Counted from the stretch's first letter, positions 17,460 to 27,241 are shown. The stretch is 64,000 bases of DNA from JAUIAS01 sp030425395 (GCA_043553855.1 CP121336.1:372001-436000); one strand, 5' to 3'. Notes: generated by a model not told the origin, from the sequence alone. Numbers and translations are program-made.

Positions 17460-19091
17460 TCAGCCCGGATAGAGCAGCTTTCCGTCATCGTTCCAGCTAT
17501 AGCCGGCCGCCGCCAGAACGTCGCGCGCGGCCTTGACGTTGGTGGGCCGCGATTTCACCGCGCTGTTGTGCCAGAACTTGTTCGCCGGTGCGATCACCGA
17601 ACCGCCGTTTTCGGCATAGCCCGACATGATGACGTCGCGAATGACATCGCGGGGGATGATCATGTCCATGGCCGTGCGGAAGGCTTTGTCGGCAAGAGGA
17701 CCACGCCGCACATTATAGCCAAGATCATAGAAGCCGTGGCTGGCATAGCCCGCGCCGACAACGCCGTTGATCTTGTTGAGATCCTGAACCAGCGCGGGTT
17801 TCAGAATATAGCGGGTGCGGTCGCATTCGCCTGCTTCGATTGCCGCCGCCATCGCATCGTGGCTGCCATATGTGACACGGATGATGCCTGCGCATTTCGG
17901 CGGGCTGAAGTGATCCATGTTGGCGCTGACTTTCAGTTCCTTGCCGCGATCCCAATAGTCGAACTTGAACGGGCCAGAACCGATCGGGTTTTCGTTGGCA
18001 AAGTTCAGAACATCGTCAATCCCTGCCTTTTCCGGAATATCCTTCCAGATGTGCTGGGGCAGAATGAAGAACGAACAGAAGAAGTTGATCATCAACGGCG
18101 CATGCGGCGCGCTCAGCTTGATACGCAGCGAATTGGCACCGGTCTTGCTGACGCTTTCGAACTTTTCCAGCGACGAAATAAAGAACGGCGCTTTCCACTT
18201 GGTGCAATAATCAAAGCTGAAAATCACATCATCAATGGTGACCGGCATACCGTCATGGAACTTCATGCCATCGCGCAACACGATATCGACGGTCGTGTCG
18301 TCAACGATATTGATCGCGGTCGCCGCCCAAGGCACCACCTTGCCTGTCGGGTCAACCTGCGCAAGACGATCATAGATCATCCGGAGCTCTTTGAACTCGT
18401 TTGAATCGGTGGCTGACACCGGGTTGAGGTTCTTCAGCGGCGACGTCTGGCCGGTGCGGACATACCCGTCGCCATGTTTCACGCTGACATTGATATCGGT
18501 CCAGAAGCTGCCGATCCCTTCGCCCAGCATGGGCACGACACCTTCAAGCCGGTCTTCGCGATAGGCGTTTGTCATGGACGGATAAACGATCGGGCTGCGC
18601 ACGGCATCTTCGTGCAACAGGGCCTGTGCTTCGTGCACCAGCGCCTGCCGCTCTTCGGCGACCATGGCAACCTGCTGGGCGTCGCTCAATTCGTTGATGC
18701 GCGCGTTGTCATAGCCCCATTTGTTATAGGCCCCGTCCTTGTGATGCTGCATCCGGATAAAGGTTTCCGGGTCGATCCGGTTCGCACGTCCGGTCCAGCG
18801 GACGATGAACATGTCAAAGTCCTGCTCCTTGAACACCTTGCCGATACCGAGGTTGTAATCCTCTGCGGCCAGCTTGATATCCCAGCCAATTCCCTTGGCA
18901 GCCTGGGTGATCAGTCGGCCCATTTCCGGGCGCACCGGGTCAAAGCTCGCGTTTGCCGTCAGCACCGACATGCTCTCAACGGGTTGGCCCGCCGATGCAA
19001 AGGCAGGCACTGCCGTGCTCGCCGCCAACGCTGCGCCAGCGGCACCTGTGCGTTGCAAGAACGCACGACGATTCATCGTGTCATTGGTCAT
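17460..19091 (-). CDS. Circularly permuted extracytoplasmic solute-binding protein (family 5, DppA-like)
   Basis: This 543-residue protein is led by a twin-arginine signal (NRRAFLQRTG, cleavage near residue 33). It recognises the substrate and delivers it to the adjacent Dpp-type permease. Its domain order is rearranged. Residues 36-198 match what is normally the C-terminal lobe (DPVRPEMGRLITQAAKGIGW, then FDMFIVRWT and IDPETFIRMQHHKDGAYN). Residues 215-543 match the normal N-terminal part (LKNLNPVSATDSNEF, MKFHDGMPVTIDDVIFSFD, NPIGSGPFKF). The protein ends DGKLLYPG, exactly where a canonical member would continue into GxPxxxxVLTA, the sequence found here just after the signal. No frameshift or partial copy is evident, so it is a clean permutation rather than a broken gene. 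Confidence 0.9.
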   Translation of the reverse strand: MTNDTMNRRAFLQRTGAAGAALAASTAVPAFASAGQPVESMSVLTANASFDPVRPEMGRLITQAAKGIGWDIKLAAEDYNLGIGKVFKEQDFDMFIVRWTGRANRIDPETFIRMQHHKDGAYNKWGYDNARINELSDAQQVAMVAEERQALVHEAQALLHEDAVRSPIVYPSMTNAYREDRLEGVVPMLGEGIGSFWTDINVSVKHGDGYVRTGQTSPLKNLNPVSATDSNEFKELRMIYDRLAQVDPTGKVVPWAATAINIVDDTTVDIVLRDGMKFHDGMPVTIDDVIFSFDYCTKWKAPFFISSLEKFESVSKTGANSLRIKLSAPHAPLMINFFCSFFILPQHIWKDIPEKAGIDDVLNFANENPIGSGPFKFDYWDRGKELKVSANMDHFSPPKCAGIIRVTYGSHDAMAAAIEAGECDRTRYILKPALVQDLNKINGVVGAGYASHGFYDLGYNVRRGPLADKAFRTAMDMIIPRDVIRDVIMSGYAENGGSVIAPANKFWHNSAVKSRPTNVKAARDVLAAAGYSWNDDGKLLYPG

Positions 19092-19217
19092 TTTTGTCTC
19101 CCTGCGGTGTCGCCCCAGACCCCCAATGGTCTCCCAAGCGCGACCCCCTCCTACGTGCTGGTCAGGCTATGGGGGGAAATGGTATTCTACAAATTGATAG
19201 TTTTCATAGATGCATGA
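19092..19217. promoter_or_regulatory. Divergent promoter/operator region between LysR gene and oxidase-transport operon
   Basis: These 126 bases separate the binding-protein gene from the divergent LysR gene and are the only plausible promoter site for the 12-gene operon. The right half turns AT-rich (19185-19212) and contains a T-N11-A LysR-type candidate, TAGTTTTCATAGA. No full dyad is convincing. Confidence 0.5.
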
Positions 19218-20123
19218 ATGGATGGAATGGATATGCGCACTCGGGACTTGGAATTCCTAAACAACCTGATCCGCCTTGGATCCGTGTCCGAAACCGCGCG
19301 GGTCATGCACACCACGCAATCGAACGCCAGCAAGATGCTCAAGAAACTGGAGGATCACTTTGGTTTCCAGTTGGTCGAACGGATGAATGGCCGCCTGTAT
19401 CCGACCGAAGAAGGCCGACTGATCGCGGAACAGGCAGAAGCTTCGCTGATCAGTCTTCGCCAGCTCGAATCCCGCGCCCGAAACCTGAGGGAAATGCGCC
19501 ATGGCAGCCTGACAGTCGGCACCACGCCGCAACTGTCCCGCGAATTCGTCCCGGAAGCCGTGGCAACCTTCATGCTGTCGCATCCCGCCGTCGCGACGAA
19601 CATACAAACCAGAAACTCCCGCGCACTGATCGAGCTGGTGGCGCGCAGACAGATCGACTTTGCCATCGGCCTGCTGTCCATCGACGATCCCAATGTGGAC
19701 TGCAGCAAGCTGTTCAACGTCGAACTGATGGCCGCAATTGAAAAGACAAATCCGCTTTGCGCAAAGGCCCGGCTGCAACCAAGCGACTTTCACCGCCAGA
19801 ACTTCATCACCGCCAGCATGCTGGACCGGTCCCGCAAGCAGATCGAAGATTTTTTCGATCTGGAAGGTGCCCAACCGATCGAGCGCGCGGAGGCGTCGCT
19901 GTCGTTCACGCGCATGAGAATGGTCGAACGCGGGATCGGCGTCACGATGGTCGATGCGCTTTCGGTGCAGGAATACAGAGGCAATTCCATTGAATTCAGA
20001 CCGCTGCAACCTGCTCTCCACCTGACCGTCTGGCTGATGAAGTCCAAGCTGCAACCCAAGTCAAAAATCGGGGATGCATTCACGCAACTGATCAAGGATC
20101 GCGCGGCCCGGATGATGGCCTGA
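19218..20123 (+). CDS. LysR-family transcriptional regulator
   Basis: This 301-residue regulator has an N-terminal winged helix-turn-helix (LEFLNNLIRLGSVSETARVM, then TTQSNASKMLKKLEDHFG, residues 9-50) and a periplasmic-binding-protein-like effector domain from about residue 90. LysR proteins usually control the divergent operon in response to its substrate, so it is the likely regulator of the permuted-SBP transport and oxidase genes. Starts at 19218, 19227 and 19233 are all possible; none has a strong ribosome site. The recognition helix reads TTQSNAS instead of the common TQPALS-like sequence. Confidence 0.88.
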   Translation: MDGMDMRTRDLEFLNNLIRLGSVSETARVMHTTQSNASKMLKKLEDHFGFQLVERMNGRLYPTEEGRLIAEQAEASLISLRQLESRARNLREMRHGSLTVGTTPQLSREFVPEAVATFMLSHPAVATNIQTRNSRALIELVARRQIDFAIGLLSIDDPNVDCSKLFNVELMAAIEKTNPLCAKARLQPSDFHRQNFITASMLDRSRKQIEDFFDLEGAQPIERAEASLSFTRMRMVERGIGVTMVDALSVQEYRGNSIEFRPLQPALHLTVWLMKSKLQPKSKIGDAFTQLIKDRAARMMA

Positions 20124-20212
20124 TATGCTGATGGCAGCGCCTCTGTTAATGGCTTTGGTGTCCCGATACCGGACCGAGCGGGCCTTTTCCAAACCCCGCC
20201 GGTTCGGCAACC

Positions 20213-20890
20213 TCAATCGAAGCCTACAAACCGGGCCGCATTTTCAACCGGGCGGCGGCGTGATTTCACCGAATTGGCGGCAAAGCTTTCATCCGGCCAG
20301 CCCAGCGCAACACAGGTCAGAATAACCTGATCGTCAGGAATACCCGCATGTTCGCGCACCACGGGCGATTGCATGATGCCTTGCCCGTTGATAACCGCAC
20401 CAAGCCCGCGGTCCCACGCCGCCAGAACCAGCCCGTAGGTCACCGCTCCCAGATCGAAATGCGCGATGGTGCCACGTTCCTCGAGCGAACGGTCGAAACA
20501 CACCACGACAGACACCGGCGCATCGAATTGCCGGAACCCGCGCATCACCCAATCCTGACGGCGTTCCTTGTCGTTGCGCTCGATGCCCATCGCCTCGAAA
20601 AGCTGCACGGCTATTTCAATCTGTCGCTGCCTGTGCACGCCTTCATATGATCCGTGATCCTTGATTTCCCGTTGCGGCGGCACCCCGGCCAGCATCCGTT
20701 CGGTATTGCCCTGACGAACCTTTTCCAGAACGTCGCCGGTCAGCACATGCAGGTGCCAGGGCTGTGTGTTCATCGAGGACGGCGCGCGATTGGCCAGAGC
20801 GATGATTTCCTCAAGCAGAGCGCGATCCACCGGGTCTTTGGTAAAGCCGCGAATACTGCGCCGTGCCATCATGGCCTGCGTCACTTCCAT
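20213..20890 (-). CDS. Nitroreductase-family FMN oxidoreductase
   Basis: This 225-residue protein has the FMN-phosphate motif ARRSIRGF (residues 9-16), the APSSMNTQPWHLHV loop (about 38-51) and a C-terminal LGWPDES segment near the second flavin contact. Family members reduce nitro groups, quinones or other acceptors with NAD(P)H. The start at 20890 follows AGGAGA; the in-frame 20959 start lacks this. It converges with the LysR gene and shows no link to the flanking operons. Confidence 0.87.
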   Translation of the reverse strand: MEVTQAMMARRSIRGFTKDPVDRALLEEIIALANRAPSSMNTQPWHLHVLTGDVLEKVRQGNTERMLAGVPPQREIKDHGSYEGVHRQRQIEIAVQLFEAMGIERNDKERRQDWVMRGFRQFDAPVSVVVCFDRSLEERGTIAHFDLGAVTYGLVLAAWDRGLGAVINGQGIMQSPVVREHAGIPDDQVILTCVALGWPDESFAANSVKSRRRPVENAARFVGFD

Positions 20891-21085
20891 CGGGATCTCT
20901 CCTGCTTGTGGTTCTGTCTCGTCGGTTTTCAGGTGTAGCCGCACCGGAAAAGCGGGCAAAGAAAAAACTTGATAATTTAAGTAGTTTCGCCGCGTAACGG
21001 CGCGTCGTCCCTACCCCTTGAACCGCAAGGCTGTTATTGATTTCGCAGTAAGCATACCCATCAACCCAAACATGGTGCGCCCAAG

Positions 21086-22660
21086 ATGATACCGATCAAC
21101 CCTCCCGTTACCGACACCCCACCCAGCGAAACGGTTGTGGCGCGGCTGCGTGCCAACGCACGTGCGCATCCGGACAAGCCCGCGCTTGTCTGCGGCGACC
21201 AACGCCTGAACTGGGGCGCGCTGGACGAACGGATGAACCGGGTCGCAAACCTGTTGTTGCACGAGGGTCTGCAGAAAGGCGACAACGTGGCCATCCTGTC
21301 GGCCAATTCCATAGCCTACGCAGAACTGTTCACCGGCATCTTGCGGGCCGGGGGCTGCGTCACGCCCCTGTCGTCAATGGCCTCGCCCGAGGCCCTGCGC
21401 AAGATGCTGACAGACTGCGGCGCGCGCGCGATCTTTGTGGCGGACCAATACCGCGATCTGGTGGCCGGGTTCGTGACGGACATGGCGATCAAACGCTTTG
21501 CCATCGACTTTGCCGATCCCGCTTTCATGGACTACGAAACCGCGATGCAAGCCGCATCCACCACCGACCCGATGATTGATCTGGAGATGTCGGACGCGTT
21601 CAACCTGATTTATTCGTCGGGCACCACCGGCACGCCCAAGGGGATCTTGCACAATCACTGGATGCGCGCGGCGCAGATGGACCGGGTGTCGCCCAATGGC
21701 TATGACGACAATGCCCGCACCCTGATTTCCACGCCGCTCTATTCCAACACCACCATCGTATCGTTCATACCCACGTTGTTTGGCGGATCCTGTGTGCACC
21801 TGATGCCCAAGTTCGACGCGCGCAAATATCTTGAAATCGTCGAACGCGAAAAGATCACCCACACCATGCTAGTGCCCGTTCAATACAAGAGGATCATGGA
21901 TGTAGCGGATTTCGATGATTTCGACCTCAGTTCGATGCGGGTCAAGTTTTCGACATCCGCTCCCCTGCGCGCCGATGTCAAACGCGATGTTCTGGCCCGG
22001 TTCCCCGGCAAGTTGATGGAATATTACGGCCTGACCGAAGGCGGCGGTGTCACCGTTCTGGTGGCCGACGAACATCCGACCAAGCTTCACACCGTGGGCA
22101 AGCTGGCCCCCGGCAACGATATCCGCCTGATCGACGCAGACGGCAACGAAGTGCCGCCCGGAGAGGTGGGCGAAATCTGCGGCCGTGGTCCGACCATGAT
22201 GGCGGGGTATTTCGGGCGCGACGATCTGACAGCGGACTATATCTGGCGCAATGAAAACGGCGATGTGTATTTCCGCTCGGGCGATATGGGATCGTTTGAC
22301 GAAGACGGGTTCCTTGTGCTGTCGGACCGCAAGAAGGACATGATCATTTCGGGCGGGCTGAACATCTATGCCAACGATCTGGAGCTGGTTCTTCTCGACG
22401 ACCCGGATGTGACCGACGCCTGCGCCATCGGAATTCCGTCCGAGGCCTGGGGGGAGACCCCCCTGGGTCTGGTGGTGTTGCGCGACGGCGCGACACGCGG
22501 GGCCGATGACATTCTGCAACGGGCCAACGCCCGGCTGGGCAAAAGCCAGCGACTGTCCGGCGTCGAACTGCGCGACACCCTGCCGCGCAGCACGATCGGC
22601 AAGATCCTCAAGAAGGATCTGCGGGCACCTTATTGGGAAACAGGAAAGGACTCCTTGTGA
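21086..22660 (+). CDS. AMP-dependent acyl-CoA synthetase/ligase
   Basis: This 524-residue ANL-superfamily enzyme has the P-loop SSGTTGTPKG (about residues 178-187), YYGLTEGGG, the hinge SDRKKDMIISGGLNIY (about 413-428) and the C-terminal catalytic lysine in STIGKILKKDLR. It activates a carboxylic acid with ATP and CoA. It heads a plus-strand operon with a ThDP lyase and an SDR, whose start codons lie within or shortly after its end. The substrate is unknown. Confidence 0.92.
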   Translation: MIPINPPVTDTPPSETVVARLRANARAHPDKPALVCGDQRLNWGALDERMNRVANLLLHEGLQKGDNVAILSANSIAYAELFTGILRAGGCVTPLSSMASPEALRKMLTDCGARAIFVADQYRDLVAGFVTDMAIKRFAIDFADPAFMDYETAMQAASTTDPMIDLEMSDAFNLIYSSGTTGTPKGILHNHWMRAAQMDRVSPNGYDDNARTLISTPLYSNTTIVSFIPTLFGGSCVHLMPKFDARKYLEIVEREKITHTMLVPVQYKRIMDVADFDDFDLSSMRVKFSTSAPLRADVKRDVLARFPGKLMEYYGLTEGGGVTVLVADEHPTKLHTVGKLAPGNDIRLIDADGNEVPPGEVGEICGRGPTMMAGYFGRDDLTADYIWRNENGDVYFRSGDMGSFDEDGFLVLSDRKKDMIISGGLNIYANDLELVLLDDPDVTDACAIGIPSEAWGETPLGLVVLRDGATRGADDILQRANARLGKSQRLSGVELRDTLPRSTIGKILKKDLRAPYWETGKDSL

Positions 22661-24216
22661 ACGATACGCAAATGAACGGCGCCGAAAGCCTTGTCCACAG
22701 CCTCATCGCGAACGGGATCGAGGTGTGCTTTACCAATCCCGGCACTTCGGAAATGCATTTCGTCGCCGCCCTTGATCACATTGCGGGCATGCGGTCGGTT
22801 CTGGCTTTGCAAGAAGGTGTCGCCACAGGGGCGGCAGACGGCTATTACCGCATGGCGCGCAAACCCGCATCGACCCTGCTGCATCTGGGGCCGGGTCTGG
22901 CTAACGGATTGTCGAACCTGCACAACGCCAAGAAGGCGGGATCGGGCATTGTCAATATCGTGGGCGAACACGCCCCGAGCCATATCGCGCTGGATGCACC
23001 GCTGACCTCGGATATCGCGGGCATCGCACGCCCCGTGTCGCATTGGGTCCACAACTCGCCATCGGCGGCAACCGTGGGCGAGGATGCCGCCAAGGCGGTG
23101 CAGGCGGCGATGGTGGCTCCGGGTCAGATCGCCACCCTGATCCTGCCCAGCGACACCGCCTGGACCGAGGGCGGCATCGTCCATGACGCGCTGGAACCGC
23201 CTGCGCCAACGGATTTCGACCACAGCATGCTGGAGAAAGCCGCAGAGGCGCTGGACGGGCCGTCGTCGCTGTTGTTGCTGGGCGGCGAGGCGCTGAGCGA
23301 AGCCAATCTGGAAATGGCCGGGCGTATCGCGGCGCGCACCGGCTGCAAGATCCTGTCGGAATGGTCCAATGCGCGGCTGGAACGCGGCGCGGGCCGGGTC
23401 GAGATCGGGCGGGTGCCCTATCCGATTGATATCGCGCTCAAGGTGCTGGAGCCGTTTGACCGTATCGTTCTGCTGGGCGCGCGCGCGCCGATCGGCTTCT
23501 TTGCCTATCCGGGCAAACCTGCGGTGCTGACGCGCGAAGGCGCGGAGATCCTGACGCTGGCCGATGCGGGGGCCGACCTCGGGGCCGCCCTGCACGCGCT
23601 GACCACTGCAACAGGGGCCTCTGATACGGCACCCGCGCATGTCGTGGCCCCCGGCCTGCCGGATCGGCCCAGCGGGCCGCTGGATCTGGATCGGCTCGCA
23701 CAGGTCATCGCACGCGCGATCCCCGAGGACGCGATTGTCGTGGACGAATCCGTTACAACGGGCCGCGCCTTCTTTCCGGTGACTAAGGGTGCGCCGAAAC
23801 ACACTTGGCTGAACAATTGCGGCGGCTCCATCGGCTATAGCCTGCCTGCCGCGATCGGTGCCGCGATTGCCTGCCCGGATCGCAAGGTCATGACGCTGAC
23901 GGGTGACGGATCGGCGATGTATACGATACAGGCGCTCTGGACCATGGCGCGCGAAAACCTTGACGTGACCGTCCTGATCTTTGCCAACCGCCGCTACAAG
24001 ATCCTGCAAGGCGAATTGACCAATGTCGGTGTCGGCAACCCCGGACCGCGCGCCATCGACATGCTGTCGCTGGACCGGCCCGATCTTCAATTCGTTTCGA
24101 TGGCGCGCTCGATGGGTGTCGAAGCCTGCGAGGCCAGCACATGCGAAGAACTGGAGACCGCGATGGAAGACGGTCTGGCCTCGTCCGGGCCCTACCTCAT
24201 TCAGGTGAATATCTGA
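22657..24216 (+). CDS. ThDP-dependent enzyme (acetolactate synthase large-subunit-like / 2-oxoacid decarboxylase-like)
   Basis: This 519-residue ThDP enzyme reads from a GTG at 22657, chosen for GGAAAGGA six bases upstream and the GTGA overlap with the ligase stop. A TTG at 22633 is the alternative. The N-terminal Pyr domain has FTNPGTSEMHF and the catalytic glutamate in LQEGVATGAADGY. The PP domain holds the cofactor motif LTGDGSAMYTIQ through ANRRY (about residues 420-450). Relatives include acetolactate synthase-like proteins, benzoylformate decarboxylase and acyl-CoA lyases. Next to a CoA ligase and an SDR it may cleave or join a 2-oxo or 2-hydroxy acid derivative. Confidence 0.85.
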   Translation: MNDTQMNGAESLVHSLIANGIEVCFTNPGTSEMHFVAALDHIAGMRSVLALQEGVATGAADGYYRMARKPASTLLHLGPGLANGLSNLHNAKKAGSGIVNIVGEHAPSHIALDAPLTSDIAGIARPVSHWVHNSPSAATVGEDAAKAVQAAMVAPGQIATLILPSDTAWTEGGIVHDALEPPAPTDFDHSMLEKAAEALDGPSSLLLLGGEALSEANLEMAGRIAARTGCKILSEWSNARLERGAGRVEIGRVPYPIDIALKVLEPFDRIVLLGARAPIGFFAYPGKPAVLTREGAEILTLADAGADLGAALHALTTATGASDTAPAHVVAPGLPDRPSGPLDLDRLAQVIARAIPEDAIVVDESVTTGRAFFPVTKGAPKHTWLNNCGGSIGYSLPAAIGAAIACPDRKVMTLTGDGSAMYTIQALWTMARENLDVTVLIFANRRYKILQGELTNVGVGNPGPRAIDMLSLDRPDLQFVSMARSMGVEACEASTCEELETAMEDGLASSGPYLIQVNI

Positions 24217-24306
24217 ACGCGGCGTTCCCAGTCATGCGGCTTCTGGACATGGGCGGGTTTCTGTGGGTTTCTGGCCACGAAACCCGCAACAGTCAGGGAG
24301 GACGAC

Positions 24307-25077
24307 ATGGGAACGCTCAGCAACAAGGTGGCATGGGTCACGGGGGCCGGAGGCGGCATCGGAGAAGCGTCAGCCAAGGCGCTGGCCGACAGTGGCGCGC
24401 ATGTCGTGCTGTCGGGGCGTCGTCTGGAAGAAATCGCGCGCGTCGCCGCCGAGATCGCTGAGGCCGGCGGTTCTGCCGAAGCGGCACAGCTCGATGTCGC
24501 GGATGCGGCGGCCACGCAGGCCGTCTGCGACGATGTGATGGCCCGCCACGGCCGGATCGACATCCTGTTTGCAAATGCCGGGATCAATGTGCCGAACCGG
24601 GCGGTTGCTGCCGTGACACCACAGGATTTTGCGCGGGTTGTGGATATTAACCTCAACGGTGTGATGAACGGCGTTCTGGCGGTGCTGCCGCAGATGCGGG
24701 CGCGCGGTGACGGCACGTTGATCCTGACATCCTCGTGGGCCGGGCGTCATCCGTCGCGGCTGACCGGACCGGCCTACAGCGCGTCAAAACATGCGGTGGT
24801 CGCGCTGAGCCATTCGATCAATCAGGAAGAAGGCGCAAATGGCATCCGCTGCACCGCCCTGATGCCCGGAGAGGTCGCCACGCCGATCCTACAACACCGC
24901 CCCAAACCACCATCGCCCGAGGATATCGCCAAGATGCTCAAGGCCGAGGATCTGGGCTCCATCGTGCGCTATATCGCCGAGGCCCCGCCGCATGTTTGTC
25001 TGAATGAAATTCTGATCAGCCCAACATGGAACCGCAGCTTTACCGGCGTTGCCGAAGCGGGGGGCGCCAAGCTTTAG
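24307..25077 (+). CDS. Short-chain dehydrogenase/reductase (SDR)
   Basis: This 256-residue classical SDR has the nucleotide-binding TGAGGGIGEASA (residues 12-23), structural NAG (FANAGIN) and catalytic YSASK (about 155-159) preceded by the TSSWAG serine. It oxidises or reduces an alcohol/carbonyl with NAD(P). It is the third gene of the ligase-lyase-SDR operon and is followed 15 bases later by a strong terminator. Confidence 0.92.
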   Translation: MGTLSNKVAWVTGAGGGIGEASAKALADSGAHVVLSGRRLEEIARVAAEIAEAGGSAEAAQLDVADAAATQAVCDDVMARHGRIDILFANAGINVPNRAVAAVTPQDFARVVDINLNGVMNGVLAVLPQMRARGDGTLILTSSWAGRHPSRLTGPAYSASKHAVVALSHSINQEEGANGIRCTALMPGEVATPILQHRPKPPSPEDIAKMLKAEDLGSIVRYIAEAPPHVCLNEILISPTWNRSFTGVAEAGGAKL

Positions 25078-25092
25078 GACACCGATCGTATG

Positions 25093-25134
25093 AAAAAACG
25101 AACGCCCTGACCATCGTCAGGGCGTTCGTTTTTT
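25093..25134. terminator. Strong bidirectional intrinsic terminator
   Basis: A perfect 19-bp stem (arms 25093-25111 and 25116-25134) with a CATC loop is flanked by A6 on one side and T6 on the other. It serves the SDR operon on the plus strand and the TRAP permease gene on the minus strand. Confidence 0.93.
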
Positions 25135-25137
25135 GGA

Positions 25138-27138
25138 TCAGACAACGCCCTTTCCAAGGTTTTCCGCCTGTCCCGCGCGCCAGGCGAGAGCAAAGGGCGC
25201 AACCGCAAGCGCCAGTCCCGACAAGGTCAGCAGCGTGTGGTTCAACCCTGCGACCCCGCCAACCGGGGCCGCCACCAGCAACCCTGCAAAGAACAGCACA
25301 AAGCGCAGCGCCATGGTCAACGCACTGGAATGCAGCGGGCCGACAAAGCTGATATAGCCCTGCAACGCCGCCGAAATGAACCAGACCCCGATCAGCGCAC
25401 AGGCCAGCACAAAGGCGACCTCGGAAGGCTCACCCTGCCCGATCAGCGCCGGGTTCAGCACAAAGAAGAATGGCACGACATAGATAACGCCGCCCAGCTT
25501 CATCGCTTCGAACCCGGTCTTGAAGGCATTTGCCCCGGCCATCGACGCCGCGGCGAATGCGCCCAAGGCAACGGGCGGTGTGATAAAGCTTACCATGCCC
25601 CAATAGAGGATGAACAGGTGCACGGCCAATTCGTTCAAGCCCGCCTGAACCAGCGCCGGGGCCAGAACCACCGCAAGGAAGATGTAGCAGGCCGTGACCG
25701 TCATCCCCATGCCAAAGATAAAGGACGTCACCGCCCCCATGATCAGCAACATCGGAAGCGAATTGCCCGCCATGTGCACCAGCTCGTTGGCCAGCGGTCC
25801 GGTCAGGCCCGTCGCCTGAAACGCGCCGACAATCATGCCGATCCCCAGAAGCACCGCCACCAGCTCGGACAGGGTGCGCCCCACCGACACGATGATATTG
25901 AGAAACCCGTCCCATGAGACCCGGTCACCCTTGCGGAACTGGTTGACCACCAGCAGCAGGGCCACCGCATAGAAGGGTGCCGTGGTTTCCCAGCGGAAGG
26001 CCACCATCAGATAGATCAACAAGGCAAAGACCGTGATATAGAGCCAGCCTTCGGCGAGGGTCTTCATGACGCTGGGCCGATCCGCCTTGGGGAGGCCCTT
26101 GAGACCGCGGCGCACAGAATAGGCGTCGATCTGCACGAACAGGCCAAAGAAATACAGAAGCGACGGGATCGCTGCGGCCAACATGATTTCCACGTAAGGA
26201 CGGCTGAGCCATGACGCGATGACAAACGCCGTGGCCCCCATGATCGGCGGCATCAGAACCCCCCCGGTCGAGGCGCATGCCTCGGTCGCGGCGGCGTAGC
26301 GCGGCGAAAACCCGGTCTTTTTCATCGCCGGGATCGAAACAGACCCCGTGGTCAGCACGTTCGAGATCACCGAACCTGACATGGACCCCATGAATCCCGA
26401 AGCAAAGATCGACACCTTGGCCGCCCCACCCCGATAGCCACCGACCAGCGCCATCGCGAGATTGTTGAAGAACTTGCCGCCGCCGGTGAATTGCAGCACC
26501 GCACCGAACAGGATGAAACCGATGACAAGGTTACCGAACGCACGCATCGGAATGCCGAACGACGCCTCGGACGAGATCATGAAATAGGGGATCACGTCGG
26601 TAAAGGGCTGCGTAAACCCGTTCAGGGGATCGGGAACGTGTTCGGCAAAGGTTGGGTAAACCGAAAACAGCAGCACAATCCCGAAGAGCACAAGCCCCCC
26701 CGCGCGCCGCGTGCCCTCAAGGATCAGAATATAGAACGCGATTGAGGCCCAGACCGCCGTATCGGGGGCGGCATATTCCCACCCGCTATCAAGGCTTTCT
26801 CCCGCCGTCAGCACGAAAAACGCCGAAATTCCCACCGTCGCGGCGGCCAGAACCCAATCATACCACGGCACCTTGGGCGATGGCGGCCCGAAGGCGCGGA
26901 AAGTGATGAATGTCAGGCTAAGGAAAAGGCCAGCCAGAACATAAAGATACATCCCTTCCAGAAAGGAATACCCGCCAATCCGCAGATTGAAGAGTTGGTT
27001 GATGGCGATGCTGATCGCGGCCAGCGTGAACAGGATGATCAGCCAGCGCGCCGGACCGGAAAAGGTCAGCCGTTCGGCCTTGCGTTCCGCTTCGAGCGCG
27101 GACCCACCGCGATCCTGTAGGGCGTTATTATCTGTCAT
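25138..27138 (-). CDS. TRAP transporter fused 4TM/12TM permease (TAXI type)
   Basis: This 666-residue protein fuses the small (DctQ-like, residues about 30-180) and large (DctM-like, from about 200) TRAP membrane subunits, as is usual for TAXI transporters. The large domain shows SGSVISNVLTTGSVSIPAMK and GGVLMPPIMGATAF, hallmark DctM segments. It drives Na+/H+-coupled uptake with the TAXI binding protein upstream. The ATG at 27138 is preferred because the sequence before it (27139-27186) is not family-like. Its stop lies three bases from the shared terminator. Confidence 0.93.
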   Translation of the reverse strand: MTDNNALQDRGGSALEAERKAERLTFSGPARWLIILFTLAAISIAINQLFNLRIGGYSFLEGMYLYVLAGLFLSLTFITFRAFGPPSPKVPWYDWVLAAATVGISAFFVLTAGESLDSGWEYAAPDTAVWASIAFYILILEGTRRAGGLVLFGIVLLFSVYPTFAEHVPDPLNGFTQPFTDVIPYFMISSEASFGIPMRAFGNLVIGFILFGAVLQFTGGGKFFNNLAMALVGGYRGGAAKVSIFASGFMGSMSGSVISNVLTTGSVSIPAMKKTGFSPRYAAATEACASTGGVLMPPIMGATAFVIASWLSRPYVEIMLAAAIPSLLYFFGLFVQIDAYSVRRGLKGLPKADRPSVMKTLAEGWLYITVFALLIYLMVAFRWETTAPFYAVALLLVVNQFRKGDRVSWDGFLNIIVSVGRTLSELVAVLLGIGMIVGAFQATGLTGPLANELVHMAGNSLPMLLIMGAVTSFIFGMGMTVTACYIFLAVVLAPALVQAGLNELAVHLFILYWGMVSFITPPVALGAFAAASMAGANAFKTGFEAMKLGGVIYVVPFFFVLNPALIGQGEPSEVAFVLACALIGVWFISAALQGYISFVGPLHSSALTMALRFVLFFAGLLVAAPVGGVAGLNHTLLTLSGLALAVAPFALAWRAGQAENLGKGVV

Positions 27139-27241
27139 GGGGCTCTCGATGGGTGAGGAATGGGACAGCCCGGCCTGCCGGGCCAAAAGATCAGGACGGG
27201 CCCTGAGGCCCGCCCGTCATCGTGCATTTCGCGTCATCGTC

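Noticed and set aside
17460..19091. Permuted SBP explained as a fusion of two broken genes or a frameshift
   Set aside because: The frame is intact with one Tat signal. No lobe is duplicated or missing, and the C-terminal end meets the N-terminal start of the mature protein seamlessly, which fits circular permutation.
22630..24090. Minus-strand open frame of 486 codons opposite the ThDP gene
   Set aside because: The plus frame has all ThDP motifs; the antisense frame is His/Arg/Gln-rich and family-less.
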